64,000 nucleotides of DNA from JdFR-22 sp964534325 (GCA_964534325.1 CAZHOR010000001.1:248001-312000); one strand, 5' to 3'; positions 15,501-24,043 are shown, counted from the stretch's first letter. Notes: generated from the sequence alone by a model not told the origin. Numbers and translations are program-made.

Positions 15501-18102
15501 ATCGCATAGCTTTTTGGCCAATGGTATAGTGGTACACAATACTGCGGCCGCTACAAAGGATGAATACGACGGGAGATGGACTCTGGAGGCGGGAGCTCTG
15601 GTCCTGGCCGATAAGGGAATTGCTCTGGTGGACGAAATCGATAAGATGAAAGCGGACGACCGAGGAGGGCTCCATGAAGCGATGGAACAGCAGAGCTACC
15701 ATCCTTCCTTCGAAATAACCCTCTCTGACGGTTCAAAACATAAAATAGGTCAGTTAGTAGATGATTTGTTTGAAGAATATCCGGAAAGAAGAGTTGAGGG
15801 TATCGACTGCGAGATACTGGATGCAAACGGACTTGATATAGATTTATTAACTACAGATTTTAAAAAGACTTTCAAGACGAAAGCTGATAGAGTAAGCAGA
15901 CATAAGGCTCCTGACTACTTTGTCAAAATTAAATATTTCAATGGAAGAGAAGTCATAGTAACTCCCGAACATCCAGTTTACATATTCAGGAACGGTGAAA
16001 TAGTAACAGAAGAAGCTTCTCAGATTAACTCAGATGAATTTATACCTTCAGTGAAAGACTTGGAGTTGTCAGGAGTTACTGATTTGCAAACTGAGGTACC
16101 TTTGGGGAGGAAAACAGTAGAAATACCTTCCCAGATGAATGAGGAATTGGCTTCCTTTTTAGGATATTTTACGACAGAAGGTTATAGTTACGCTGGTTCG
16201 GCAATGGAAGTTGGTCTGTCAAATACGGATGACGAAGTAATATCTGATATGAGCGGTGCGATCTGCAGTTCATTTGGAGTAAGACCTATAAACTACACAT
16301 CAGTAAATAGAACACTCAGGGTAGTTTCCAAACCTGTTTACGAGTTCATGAGTGCTAATTTTCCTCAGCTAATGGTTAAAAGCAAGCAAAAAAGATTGCC
16401 ACCTCAAATATTTTCCGCAAGTTTCGAAGAGAGAGTTTCTTTCCTTAGAAGTGCTTTCGTGGGAGATGGAAGTACTGAAACTGAAGCACTCTGTTACAGA
16501 ACCTCATCAAAGGGTTTGGCTGAAGATTATCAAGATTTGCTACTCACAGTAGGAGTGTACTCACGGATTGTACTTGACAAATCTTCGAACTCGTATAAAG
16601 TCTATATTACCGGATGCAGCCTAGAGAGGTTTGTAGAGACTATTTTAGGAGAAAACAGTGAGAAAACAGACTTTTTGTTGAAGCGGAGTGATAAGAATCT
16701 TAGAAAACATGACGTGCTTCCACCATATAGTGGAGAAATACTAAGAGAGTGTTTGGGTGAACTGGGTCTAAAATATGATGGTTATTTCAACCAACATATC
16801 AACAGAAATTACGGAATAACCAGAGAGGTAATCAGTCGGTATGTCAAGATAATCGAAGAAAGGATTGAAGAGCTGGAAAACACTCACGCTGAGTCATTCA
16901 AAGAATTTAGGGAGTTTTTAAATTATTCTCAGGAGAAGACAGCAGAATTGATTGGGACTACCAGAAGTGCCGTAAATTATCTGGAAAGAGGGGGATATTC
17001 CAGTGATAAGCGAGCGATGATGTTCGAGAAGTTAAAGAACGGCAGTGAAGAAATAATCCAGAATGTAAAAGAGAAATTAACCAAAGTTAAGGAACTTGAA
17101 GAGTCGAGATGGCTGAAAATTAAAGAAGTCGAATATATTTCGAACGAGGGTGAATATAGAACAGATTGGGTGTACGATGTTACTGTAGAGCCGACCCACA
17201 ATTTCATTAGTCATGGGATAATCCTCCACAATACAGTCAGCGTAGCCAAGGCGGGAATCAATGCGGTCTTGTGGGCCAGGTGCGCCATGTTGGGAGCCGC
17301 GAACCCCAAATACGGTAGGTTTGACCGCTACGCTCCTATTGCAGAGCAAATAGATCTGTCCCCTACTCTGCTGTCCAGGTTCGATCTCATATTCGTCATG
17401 ACCGACGACCCTGACGAGAACAGGGATAGGGCTCTGGCGAAGCACATACTCGATTCTCACGAGCTGGGAGAGAAATTGGAGAAGCTGAAGAACATTGTTT
17501 CCACAGAGTACGATCAAAACGCTGTCATGTCCGAAGCCAAAAAGATCGAGCCGGTCATCGATCCCGAGCTTCTGAGGAAATACATCGCATATGCAAAGCG
17601 TACCGTATTCCCCGTTCTCACCAGAGAGGTAAAGCAGACCATAGAGGATTTCTACTCCTCTCTCCGCTCTCAAGCCAAAGAGAACACCCCCATGCCCGTA
17701 ACCGCCAGACAACTTGAAGCCCTTATCAGACTAGCTGAGGCGTCAGCAAGACTCCAGTTGAAGGACAAAATTACCATAGAAGACGTGAACAGGGTCATCA
17801 GCATTGTCAAGAAGAGTCTGGAGCAAATAGCCGTCGACCCCGAAACCGGAGAGATGGACATCGACTACGCATTCTCCGGAACATCCAAAACCCAAAGGGA
17901 CAGAATAATGGTCATCAAGAAGATCGTTGAAGGCATAGCAGCAGTCCACGAAAAAGGAGCCCCAGAAGACGAGGTCCTCAACTCCGCAGAAGAACAAGGA
18001 ATAAGCTGGAACAAAGCAAAAGAAATACTCCAGAAAATGCGGATGAACGGCGAAGTCTACTGCCCTAAGCCGGGATACTTCGACATCACCCACAACTACT
18101 AA
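12556..18102 (+). CDS. mcm: MCM replicative helicase precursor with two inteins
   Basis: A 1848-residue precursor whose spliced product would be 698 residues, the normal archaeal MCM length. The N-terminal domain has a zinc site (C135, C138, C157, C160). The AAA+ Walker A is GDPGVAKS at 325-332, Walker B is LVDEIDKM in the short central extein (996-1046), and the arginine finger is in LLSRFDLIF after the second intein. A C-terminal winged helix (about the last 80 residues) ends the protein. Intein 1 (359-995) interrupts the segment after Walker A, and intein 2 (1047-1559) interrupts HEAMEQQ|TVSVAKAG. Both inserts sit in ATP-site motifs, so helicase activity should depend on splicing. The gene is divergent from the primase-like gene. 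Confidence 0.97.
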   Translation: MQSSPEVWKDFFETYYRDELNKAAEKTISLNGSSPINVNYLKDLVIFKEGIVAEELLDYPDMVLDHANHGIAQSENIHNVKLENSRASVYNLPISRRVLIRDLRSEHISKLVSIDGVVRKVTEVRPRVVEAAFVCSSCAVKMFIHQEDSTIKYPYECKSCGSRKFIFLPEESRSIDSQRMRIQEYPENLRGGEQPQTLDVVLENDLTGIINPGDRVVINGIVRATPRSLSGKRLRHMDITLEGNSIEVLQQEYEEFEITEEDKKKILEIGNDPEIFEKIVKSIAPVIYGYEDMKMSVALQLFGGIPKKLPDGTEIRGDVHVLFVGDPGVAKSQLLRYVHRIAPRSVYTTGKGTTSAGLCVAPESLIFGENNAYQIGELVESSDLTEYENGVYRSKLDEPIKVQTINPAKTSFKPSNTLWKIRSPEKLIKVRSQTGKEVVATPNTKILVMENGEVKWKKSGEIHESDFIATARRLDHKGEKVLTLELVKDLDITVYGVEKLVKDLVAAIKSKKGLTTRELANEVGVNENNLYHSWVKESAVGSIDLKTLIRLAEEAEYTLEDIAQKIESFSQFHGHKIKLPPYLDERFLYFAGLIAGDGDISRSPTGGYTVRFSNGDARLRRDFMELTEELFGIKTTEGSDGVRIPSIRFGSKIVATILKRLGIPESPKSHKLDMSETLLSLPHKELAAYIRGLFDCDGSIMVRKNGSSCIEFDTTIKNLAEKLHLSLLRFGITSYMRERKYKGEVTELEIDDNARKITRKHNGYELKLYGKNIERFNEKIGVGHSAKSEKLSKLLTEIGVRDTDSTIANLGGLLKEIRTFYGLSIKEVYGSNIGQLIEKDKRQTSTTVLKNAVETLSTANLAEVKIGVTEELRLRSGELVVPEELELSRERFYECFKRTNRSIRIPAGLLLKAKEKIKDRDGHVHNELSNLLDNLVYQEELIQEKLEYLKQLAYSDIVWERVKEKQEIKSPYEYVYDLTVDGSHSFLANGIVVHNTAAATKDEYDGRWTLEAGALVLADKGIALVDEIDKMKADDRGGLHEAMEQQSYHPSFEITLSDGSKHKIGQLVDDLFEEYPERRVEGIDCEILDANGLDIDLLTTDFKKTFKTKADRVSRHKAPDYFVKIKYFNGREVIVTPEHPVYIFRNGEIVTEEASQINSDEFIPSVKDLELSGVTDLQTEVPLGRKTVEIPSQMNEELASFLGYFTTEGYSYAGSAMEVGLSNTDDEVISDMSGAICSSFGVRPINYTSVNRTLRVVSKPVYEFMSANFPQLMVKSKQKRLPPQIFSASFEERVSFLRSAFVGDGSTETEALCYRTSSKGLAEDYQDLLLTVGVYSRIVLDKSSNSYKVYITGCSLERFVETILGENSEKTDFLLKRSDKNLRKHDVLPPYSGEILRECLGELGLKYDGYFNQHINRNYGITREVISRYVKIIEERIEELENTHAESFKEFREFLNYSQEKTAELIGTTRSAVNYLERGGYSSDKRAMMFEKLKNGSEEIIQNVKEKLTKVKELEESRWLKIKEVEYISNEGEYRTDWVYDVTVEPTHNFISHGIILHNTVSVAKAGINAVLWARCAMLGAANPKYGRFDRYAPIAEQIDLSPTLLSRFDLIFVMTDDPDENRDRALAKHILDSHELGEKLEKLKNIVSTEYDQNAVMSEAKKIEPVIDPELLRKYIAYAKRTVFPVLTREVKQTIEDFYSSLRSQAKENTPMPVTARQLEALIRLAEASARLQLKDKITIEDVNRVISIVKKSLEQIAVDPETGEMDIDYAFSGTSKTQRDRIMVIKKIVEGIAAVHEKGAPEDEVLNSAEEQGISWNKAKEILQKMRMNGEVYCPKPGYFDITHNY
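13630..15540 (+). mobile_element. MCM intein 1 with LAGLIDADG endonuclease
   Basis: A 637-residue intein starting with Cys (CVAPESLIFG) after GKGTTSAGL and ending VVHN before extein Thr. Block F/G is VYDLTVDGSHSFLANGIVVHN-like. Two LAGLIDADG dodecapeptides are present (LYFAGLIAGDGDIS and AYIRGLFDCDGSI). Block B reads ATPNTKILV, so the usual TxxH histidine is replaced by Thr. Between the splicing block and the endonuclease is a helix-turn-helix-like stretch (GLTTRELANEVGVNENNLY). The DNA is visibly more A/T-rich than the extein, as expected of a mobile insert. Boundaries follow from restoring the normal MCM sequence. Confidence 0.93.
15694..17232 (+). mobile_element. MCM intein 2, Ser-initiated, with LAGLIDADG motifs
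   Basis: A 513-residue intein inserted after HEAMEQQ. It begins with Ser (SYHPSFEITLSDGS) rather than Cys and ends GIILHN before Thr of TVSVAKAG. Block B is intact (TPEHPVYIF). LAGLIDADG-type motifs are LASFLGYFTTEGYS and FLRSAFVGDGST. Near the C-terminus EFLNYSQEKTAELIGTTRSA looks like an HTH that may help DNA recognition. It is unrelated in detail to intein 1, so the two arrived independently. Confidence 0.92.
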
Positions 18103-18244
18103 AACTAAATATTAACACCACTATCTTCTATCCACTAAGTTAAGTTAAGTATTGGTTGGTTTATATTTATTATTGCTTATTGGATTGTGTGCACAAGAAA
18201 TATATGTGGGCTTGAATTAGTATAATTCAAGGGGGTGCTAATTG

Positions 18245-18673
18245 ATGAGAAAATGGTTCGATCCTTTTGAAGAGTTAAAGAGGTTGCAGAGCAGGTTAGA
18301 TGATTTGTTTGGAGAGATTGAAGGGGAAAAGGGATTATTGCCCGCTGAGATGAGGGATTTCCCTATTGACGTGCTGGATGAGCCTGATAAGGTTAAGGTC
18401 GTGGCGGAGCTACCGGGTTTCAAAAAAGAGGATATCGAGACAGCGATCGAAGACAGTTATCTGGTCATAAAGGCTGAAAAGAAAGAAGAGAAGGAAGAGA
18501 AAGAGAAGGACTACTTCAGAAGAGAAAGGAAGTATGGAGAGTTCAGGAGAAGAATTCAGATAACCACCGACGTAAACATGGATCAGGTCAGCGCAACCTA
18601 CAAGAACGGGGTTCTAGAAGTTACCCTCCCCAAAGCCGAACCCGCCAAAAAGAAGAAGATAAACATCCAGTAG
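18245..18673 (+). CDS. hsp20: Hsp20/alpha-crystallin small heat shock protein
   Basis: A 142-residue holdase chaperone. The N-terminal arm (RKWFDPFEELKRLQSRLDDLF) precedes the alpha-crystallin domain (about residues 38-130), which ends with the NGVLEVTLPK motif. The C-terminal INI of KKKINIQ is the I-x-I motif that locks oligomers. A Lys/Glu-rich loop (EKKEEKEEKEKDYF) is longer than average. Start is the ATG at 18245; a TTG three bases earlier is less likely. GGGGGTG at 18231-18237 is the ribosome binding site, and TTTATATTTATT near 18159-18170 is a probable TATA box. It stands alone as a single-gene unit. Confidence 0.95.
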   Translation: MRKWFDPFEELKRLQSRLDDLFGEIEGEKGLLPAEMRDFPIDVLDEPDKVKVVAELPGFKKEDIETAIEDSYLVIKAEKKEEKEEKEKDYFRRERKYGEFRRRIQITTDVNMDQVSATYKNGVLEVTLPKAEPAKKKKINIQ

Positions 18674-18740
18674 CTCTCAAAGCCTCAACACTTTCCATTT
18701 TCGTTTTTTTATTTGAACTAAGCTAAGTGCTGCCTACTAA

Positions 18741-19277
18741 CTATTCTACTACGTCTTCCCAGTCCAGGACTTTCATCTTGATCTCTCTTCTCTTGTCTTC
18801 CAAGAACTTTCTTACGGTGTTGTGCTGGGCACCATCGATGAGCATGGCGATTGCTTCTCGGGCTACTTTGGCGTTCTCTACTTCTCCAATGATGGCCACG
18901 TTCTTGTGGTAAACAGATACTCTAACCCCCAAAAGCTCTTCTATTAGCTTCCTCATTTTTCCTTCCTTGCCGATGATCCTCCCCTTAATTCTTTTCAAGT
19001 CGTTGGTGTCGTAATCCAGAGGGATAGCGTCCAGGATTATGTAATCGCTATCCAATAGCTTAAATGCTGCTTGAGGATTGAACCCGTATCCGATGGCCCG
19101 TATCATGTCCTGAGCCTGAAGGAAGCCTATTGCATCTTCTCCCTCGATAGAGATGTTCGCTTCTTCAACGGTCAGTTTACAGCCTGTCAACTCCTCGATC
19201 TGTTTTTTTACTTCCCCTTCTTTACCTATAATGACTCCCACTCTATCGTAAGGGATTTTCATCTCTGTTTTCTGCAT
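18741..19277 (-). CDS. KH-domain RNA-binding protein (archaeal Pno1/Dim2-like)
   Basis: A 178-residue protein with two KH domains, each with a GxxG loop: VGVIIGKEGEVKK near the N-terminus and KGRIIGKEGKMRK in the middle. This matches archaeal Dim2/Pno1, which binds the 3' end of pre-16S rRNA. It lies directly downstream of rio1, its functional partner in small-subunit maturation. The ATG at 19277 is preferred because AGGTGA lies six bases ahead; the ATG at 19283 would abut that site. An AATAGGTGAAT sequence is repeated in the rio1 end and leader. Confidence 0.93.
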   Translation of the reverse strand: MQKTEMKIPYDRVGVIIGKEGEVKKQIEELTGCKLTVEEANISIEGEDAIGFLQAQDMIRAIGYGFNPQAAFKLLDSDYIILDAIPLDYDTNDLKRIKGRIIGKEGKMRKLIEELLGVRVSVYHKNVAIIGEVENAKVAREAIAMLIDGAQHNTVRKFLEDKRREIKMKVLDWEDVVE

Positions 19278-19304
19278 TATCATTCACCTATTATGTTAAT
19301 GAAA

Positions 19305-20093
19305 TTATTCACCTATTACGTAATTGATGAGCTTTTGTTCATCCTCTTCCACACCCATTTTGGAAAAGAATCTTAAAACATTTTTTATGTCCCTCTGGAG
19401 ATAAAGCCTTGAATTGGGGTGGTCAATGAGAACGCTCTGACCCATGTCAATGAGGTAAGGCTTCTCATCGAAAAGCATTATATTGAACTCGCTGAGGTCA
19501 GCATGAACCAGGCGGGCATTCTGGTACAGCTTCTTGATGTTCTCTACAATGTCTTCAAATAGTTCCTGAGGGTCCACAATATGCTCAACCTCTTTTCCCA
19601 GCTCGAATAGGACGGGAGCGGGTGTCTCCCCCTCCCCCAGGAACTTCATGAGCAGGATATTTCCTGCAGAAGTTATGGGTTCAGGAACCGCCACATTTGC
19701 CTCAAATGCTCTCTTGAGGTTTTTGAACTCCTTTTTGGTCCACAGATATATCAGGTCCTTCCTGGAGAGCTTTTTAACGTTAAATCGCTTGTCTCCATAA
19801 AGGTACTCATCCATCTTTCTGAACTCTCCTGTCTCTATCCGGTATATCTTGACGGCAACAGGAATCTCTCTATCCCCATAGACTCCGTCCGCGTAGAAAA
19901 TATTGGCCTCCTTTCCGGAGTTAATAGTTCCGCCGAGAGCCTTTATTAGGCCCTTAGAGGATAATTTATAGAGCAACTTGAGCGTTCTCTCATCTAGAAC
20001 CTCAGAATAGATCTTGCGCTGGTCAATATCCTTTTCCTTGATCCTCAGCTTATCCAGATAATTATCTATCTGTCTAATCCTATCCTCTTTCAT
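19305..20093 (-). CDS. rio1: RIO-type atypical serine kinase Rio1
   Basis: A 262-residue RIO kinase. It has the flexible P-loop-like segment GTINSGKEANIFYAD, the catalytic loop LVHADLSEFNIM with the RIO-specific HADLSEFN order, and the metal-binding LIDMGQS. Rio kinases act as ATPase switches in late 40S/30S maturation and release assembly factors, including the KH protein encoded next. It is a little shorter than eukaryotic Rio1, as usual in archaea. Gene order aIF1A-rio1-KH is a classic archaeal cluster. Confidence 0.95.
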   Translation of the reverse strand: MKEDRIRQIDNYLDKLRIKEKDIDQRKIYSEVLDERTLKLLYKLSSKGLIKALGGTINSGKEANIFYADGVYGDREIPVAVKIYRIETGEFRKMDEYLYGDKRFNVKKLSRKDLIYLWTKKEFKNLKRAFEANVAVPEPITSAGNILLMKFLGEGETPAPVLFELGKEVEHIVDPQELFEDIVENIKKLYQNARLVHADLSEFNIMLFDEKPYLIDMGQSVLIDHPNSRLYLQRDIKNVLRFFSKMGVEEDEQKLINYVIGE

Positions 20094-20166
20094 TATAACG
20101 AGAGCAAGAAAACAAGATCTTAAGAATATAACTGGATTTATTTTTGGGTTTAGTTTAGATTTAGAG

Positions 20167-20481
20167 TTAGAATTTCAGGTGGCCTTTCTTGTCCAGCCAT
20201 TCTACCTGTGGGTTGGTATATCTCCACACGACATCGGCTTTAGCGTCTTCAAAAGACCAGGGCACTATGATTACTACGTCCCCTTCTCTTATCCATATCC
20301 TCTTCCTCATTTTACCCGGAATACGGGCCATTCTCACCTTGCCGTCTTCAGTTCTTACTCTTATATGGCCCGCTCCCATCATGGATTCTACTATGCCGAA
20401 CTTCTCGTTCTTTTTCCTGTTCGGCAATCTTACTCTAATCACTTCTTCATTATCGGTCAGATGACCACCTCTTGTCGCCAT
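20167..20481 (-). CDS. eif1A: Translation initiation factor aIF1A
   Basis: A 104-residue OB-fold protein homologous to eIF1A and bacterial IF1. It starts MATRGGHLTDNEEVIRVRLPNRKKNEKFG-like, with the conserved basic N-terminal region, and GHIRVRTEDGKVRMARIPGKMRKRIWIREGDVVI carries the RNA-binding face. It binds the ribosomal A site and helps position initiator tRNA. It lacks the long acidic C-terminal tail of eukaryotes. AAGGTAATGG precedes the ATG. Confidence 0.97.
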   Translation of the reverse strand: MATRGGHLTDNEEVIRVRLPNRKKNEKFGIVESMMGAGHIRVRTEDGKVRMARIPGKMRKRIWIREGDVVIIVPWSFEDAKADVVWRYTNPQVEWLDKKGHLKF

Positions 20482-20527
20482 TTTTTTATACCATTACCTT
20501 TTTGTTTATATCATTATACTGTTTTAA

Positions 20528-21499
20528 TCAAGTATAAAGTACGTTTTTAGGTTTTCTGAGGAGTTTATTTAAATACTTTGCTGCCGCAGTTTTGAGGTCG
20601 GCGGGATGAAGCTCACCGGATGCATAATTCGATTTTAGCTCTTCCAGAGAATTGAACTCCATGTCCCCACCAAATTTTTCGTCCCTCTCCACCACCACCT
20701 TATTGAATCGGGGAAAAATGTGGTACTGCATGATCTGTATAATGGGGTTCCCTTCCACCTCCGCAGGACAATATGCTTTCTTGATCTTCTTGGCAATCTC
20801 TTCCTCGGTCTCTTCTACTGAAACATAGTTGCCCTTGGAGGAGCTCATCTTTTCTCCGTCCAGACCCTGTAAAATGGGGGTGTGGAGGCATATTGGGGAG
20901 CTGTATCCCAGTCTGGGAAGGTTCTCTCTGGCCAGCATGTGTATCTTTCTCTGGTCCATTCCCCCTATAGCGAGGTCAACCTTCAGATGAGCTATATCCA
21001 GCGCCTGCATGAGAGGATAGACCATCTGAGACACCATGGGGTCTTTTGTTCTCCTGCTGACTTCGTCCATACTCCTTTTGGCTCTGTTCAGCGTTGTTAT
21101 TCTGGCTAACTGGTGAACGTCCAGTACATAACCTTTTTCCAGCTGATAAGAGCTTCCCAGAACGAATTCCGTCTTATCCTCACTCAGTCCCAGAGCGATG
21201 AAAGCCCTCTTATTGTAGTCGGCGATCTGTTTAATGTCATCAAAATCCCCTTTCTCGTTGAGGTATGCGTGAACATCTGCCAGTAAAACAACTACGTCAA
21301 ATCCCACTCTCTGCAGGTCTATGAGCTTGTTGACTGTCATTATATGACCCAGATGTATTTCACCACTCGGCTCATAACCCACATAAGCTCTCGGTCGCTC
21401 TTTCGTTTCCAGCAGTTTGCGGAGCTCTTCTTCCGTAACAACCTCTAGAGAGTTTCTGGTCACCAGCGAAACTTTGTCCTCAACATCCGTGCTGTGCAT
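20528..21499 (-). CDS. tyrS: Tyrosyl-tRNA synthetase
   Basis: A 323-residue class Ic synthetase that charges tRNA-Tyr. The HIGH-equivalent is HLGH in PSGEIHLGHIMT, and the KMSKS loop is KMSSSKGN. Length is near the usual archaeal 310-330. The ATG at 21499 is preferred: TTTAAAAATC at about 21521-21531 on the minus strand is a TATA box that would place initiation near that ATG. The TTG six bases earlier is unlikely. Confidence 0.95.
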   Translation of the reverse strand: MHSTDVEDKVSLVTRNSLEVVTEEELRKLLETKERPRAYVGYEPSGEIHLGHIMTVNKLIDLQRVGFDVVVLLADVHAYLNEKGDFDDIKQIADYNKRAFIALGLSEDKTEFVLGSSYQLEKGYVLDVHQLARITTLNRAKRSMDEVSRRTKDPMVSQMVYPLMQALDIAHLKVDLAIGGMDQRKIHMLARENLPRLGYSSPICLHTPILQGLDGEKMSSSKGNYVSVEETEEEIAKKIKKAYCPAEVEGNPIIQIMQYHIFPRFNKVVVERDEKFGGDMEFNSLEELKSNYASGELHPADLKTAAAKYLNKLLRKPKNVLYT

Positions 21500-21572
21500 C
21501 TTCAATAAAGCAATTAAAATGATTTTTAAACCTTTTGAATATGAGAATAATCAGCTTCAAATAAACTCAAAA

Positions 21573-21755
21573 TCAACCAGAGAACTTTTCTTTGAGTTTC
21601 TTCAGAATCCTTGAGCCCCTCAAAATGACTCCGGGTATAACACCACACAGATGAGCGGTAAGGGTGTAAGAGGTTTCTATCTCCAAAAAAATGCCAACGG
21701 GCCAGGCAAGAACACCTAAAATAATCAGGATCAAACCAAGTCGTCTTCTATCCAT
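21573..21755 (-). CDS. Small two-helix membrane protein, unknown
   Basis: A 60-residue hydrophobic protein. It begins MDRRRLGLILIILGVLAWPVG, a positively charged start followed by a membrane helix. A second, shorter hydrophobic stretch (TAHLCGVIPGVILRG) and a Lys-rich tail follow. It sits alone between tyrS and the flavin-binding gene with weak translation signals. I do not recognise a family; coding status rests on the composition and the open frame. Confidence 0.5.
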   Translation of the reverse strand: MDRRRLGLILIILGVLAWPVGIFLEIETSYTLTAHLCGVIPGVILRGSRILKKLKEKFSG

Positions 21756-21821
21756 GCAACTCACTGTCTATTCTTTTCTTGGCCCGTCTCACTTTATTAT
21801 CACCATTTTCAAGTTCAAGGT

Positions 21822-22250
21822 TCACGGAGACCACTGCTCTACCTGACCTCCCAGCCAGTATTCGGCGTAGCTGGGGTTGAACTTCAGCACAACGTATTCC
21901 GGGTCATCTGGCCCGGAGAAGAAGTTCTCCAGCATGGGATTCCAGAAATCGTTTCTGGTCTTCTCGTCATCCAGTATCTCTACGCTGGTATCCATTATGA
22001 CGTATGGCTGTGTAAATGCTTCCTCCAGTTTGGATCCTTTCCATATGGTCACGCAGGCACTGGGATTTTCCTTGATCTGCTGTACTTTGGGAGAGCTTTT
22101 CATGGTAGCTGACTGCAGGGTCAGGTCGGGAAAACCTACGGTTGACATGTACCTTACCCTGGGAGCACTTCCAGAAGAGCTCTTTACCGTAGCAACAGCC
22201 GCTACATTGACCCCTCCAATCACATCGGCTATCTTTTCCTTTAATTCCAT
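21822..22250 (-). CDS. Pyridoxamine 5'-phosphate oxidase-like flavin-binding protein
   Basis: A 142-residue split-barrel protein of the PNPOx-like/general stress protein type, which usually binds FMN, F420 or heme. Family features are VAAVATVKSSSGSAPRVRYMS at the start of the barrel, LQSATMKSSPKVQQIKENPSACV in the middle, and a C-terminal FNPSYAEYWLGG. The start is the ATG at 22250, just after GGTGGGT; an upstream in-frame ATG at 22283 adds 11 residues. Substrate unknown. Confidence 0.8.
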   Translation of the reverse strand: MELKEKIADVIGGVNVAAVATVKSSSGSAPRVRYMSTVGFPDLTLQSATMKSSPKVQQIKENPSACVTIWKGSKLEEAFTQPYVIMDTSVEILDDEKTRNDFWNPMLENFFSGPDDPEYVVLKFNPSYAEYWLGGQVEQWSP

Positions 22251-22341
22251 AATACCCACCAACTTTTCACTTCTCCAAACCATTATATAATTTTATCTAA
22301 CTTTATCTAACATTTAATCCCCTGATATTGGTGATATTAAC

Positions 22342-22350
22342 ATTTTTAAA
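22342..22350 (+). promoter_or_regulatory. Probable TATA box for hisS
   Basis: TTTTTAAAC lies about 23 bases before the GTG start of hisS. That spacing puts initiation at or next to the start codon, so the transcript is probably leaderless, consistent with the absence of a ribosome binding site. Confidence 0.5.
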
Positions 22351-22368
22351 CCCTAATTTTAGTAAAAA

Positions 22369-23637
22369 GTGTTTGTGAGCAAATCTCATAAAAAAAGCAA
22401 AATTGGAAAGCCCAGAGGGACAAGAGACTTATTCCCTGAAGAAATGGAGCGAAGAAGATATTTTGAATCTATAATGCGTTCAACTGCACAAAGTTACGGA
22501 TATGGAGAGATCCAGACCCCTACTTTTGAGAACCTGGAGCTTTTCACCATCAAATCGGGGGAAGACGTTATCGATGAGATCTATTCCTTCCAGGACAAGG
22601 GTGGTAGGGACCTCGCCTTGAGACCTGAATTGACCGCTCCGGTCCTAAGGGCTTACGTTAACGAATATGCGATAATGACCAAACCCCTCCGCTTCTACTA
22701 TTTCGGGAACTGTTTCCGGTATGAGCGGCCCCAAAAAGCCAGGTACAGAGAGTTCTGGCAGTTCGGTATTGAGCTTATCGGTTCCGAATCCTATCTTGCT
22801 GACGCAGAGGTTATACTCATTGCATACGAGATCATGAGGCAGCTGAACCTCAATATCGAGCTGAGGATAGGTCATGTGGGTTTGCTGAGACATTTGCTGG
22901 AGGGTGTTGAAGAGGAGCAGGCCTCCAAGATAATGAGATTGATAGACAAAGAAGATATGGAAGGGCTGGAAGAGTTCATTAACCACATTGGCCTGCCAAA
23001 AAACCTTAAAGAAAGTATTTACAGCCTCATAGATACCTCAGGCGGTAGAGAGGTACTGGACAGGACGGCGGAATTCATCCCCAATTTCGATTTCACATAC
23101 CTTGAGAACCTTTGCGATGTGCTGGACTCCATGAACCTCGAATACTCTCTGGACTTCGGGATAGCCAGAGGACTGGATTACTATACTGGAGTAGTTTTCG
23201 AGGGATACGCCAGAAGTGGTCTGGGAGCACAGAGCCAGATATGCGGTGGCGGAAGCTACAGGCTGGCACATCTCTTCGGAGGAGGAGATACTCCGTCCAC
23301 GGGTTTTGCCCTGGGTTTCGACAGGATCGCCGACATCTGTGACATCCAGATGGAACAGGATAAGGTGGTAGCGGTCATTAACATGGGGCTGGAGTCAGAA
23401 GCTTTAAAGATAGCCCATGAACTCAGAGAGAAGACGGATAAAAAAGTGGTAGTGGATGTCATGGACCGGCCCTTGAAAAAGCAGATGAAGTTCGCTGACC
23501 ATATAAACGCCCAATATGCAGTTATTGTGGGGGAGAGAGAGCTACAGGAGAACAAATACGGCTTAAAGGACATGAGTACCGGAGAACAAAGATTAGTGGA
23601 TAAATCAGAGCTGATACGGATCGTCCAACAGCTTTAG
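22369..23637 (+). CDS. hisS: Histidyl-tRNA synthetase
   Basis: A 422-residue class II synthetase. Motif 1 is in PRGTRDLFPEEMERRRY, motif 2 in FRYERPQKARYREFWQFGIELIG, the histidine A signature is GLDYYTGVVFE, and motif 3 is GFALGFDRI. A C-terminal anticodon-binding domain covers about the last 90 residues (KVVAVINMGLESEAL onward). The start codon is GTG; a TATA box about 25 bases upstream supports a leaderless message. A hairpin with a T-run follows the stop. Confidence 0.97.
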   Translation: MFVSKSHKKSKIGKPRGTRDLFPEEMERRRYFESIMRSTAQSYGYGEIQTPTFENLELFTIKSGEDVIDEIYSFQDKGGRDLALRPELTAPVLRAYVNEYAIMTKPLRFYYFGNCFRYERPQKARYREFWQFGIELIGSESYLADAEVILIAYEIMRQLNLNIELRIGHVGLLRHLLEGVEEEQASKIMRLIDKEDMEGLEEFINHIGLPKNLKESIYSLIDTSGGREVLDRTAEFIPNFDFTYLENLCDVLDSMNLEYSLDFGIARGLDYYTGVVFEGYARSGLGAQSQICGGGSYRLAHLFGGGDTPSTGFALGFDRIADICDIQMEQDKVVAVINMGLESEALKIAHELREKTDKKVVVDVMDRPLKKQMKFADHINAQYAVIVGERELQENKYGLKDMSTGEQRLVDKSELIRIVQQL

Positions 23638-23674
23638 CTCACAAGACCGACAGGAATTGAATGAGCCATTCATC

Positions 23675-23708
23675 CTGATTAAATCATTTAGCTTAATCAG
23701 AGTATTTT
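23675..23708 (+). terminator. Hairpin plus T-run after hisS
   Basis: CTGATTAA (23675-23682) and TTAATCAG (23693-23700) form a perfect 8-bp stem with a 10-base loop, followed by TATTTTTG. It starts 38 bases after the hisS stop. The rest of 23709-24043 shows no open frame, tRNA or other feature I can support. Confidence 0.5.
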
Positions 23709-24043
23709 TGAAGAGATCGAATGGAATTGGTTGATCATTTGGTTAAGACTCCTTCAGGGCATTAATTTATCCCCCATAGCCGTATAATGTATGAATGCCT
23801 CACTTGACCCCATAAAACCGGTTTAATATGAGCGGTTGTCAAAGTCAAAAGGTTCCGGTGCAGATTAATCCATCAAACATAAGGCACTTGGCATTATTTC
23901 ACTGGTTTTTGGTTGCAATGAGAGTTAATAAATTGTTGAAACCGGCAAAGCTAACCGCTATTGGTGTTATGGAGTTGTAATCTAATCGTAATCTTTCCCA
24001 AAAACGTAGTTCTGGCTCAAGAGGGGTTCCTTTGACAGCAAAG

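Noticed and set aside
23709..24043. Intergenic stretch before EF-1alpha examined for tRNA or guide RNA
   Set aside because: No cloverleaf, ACA-box hairpin or C/D boxes could be assembled; only short imperfect inverted repeats such as AACCG/CGGTT.
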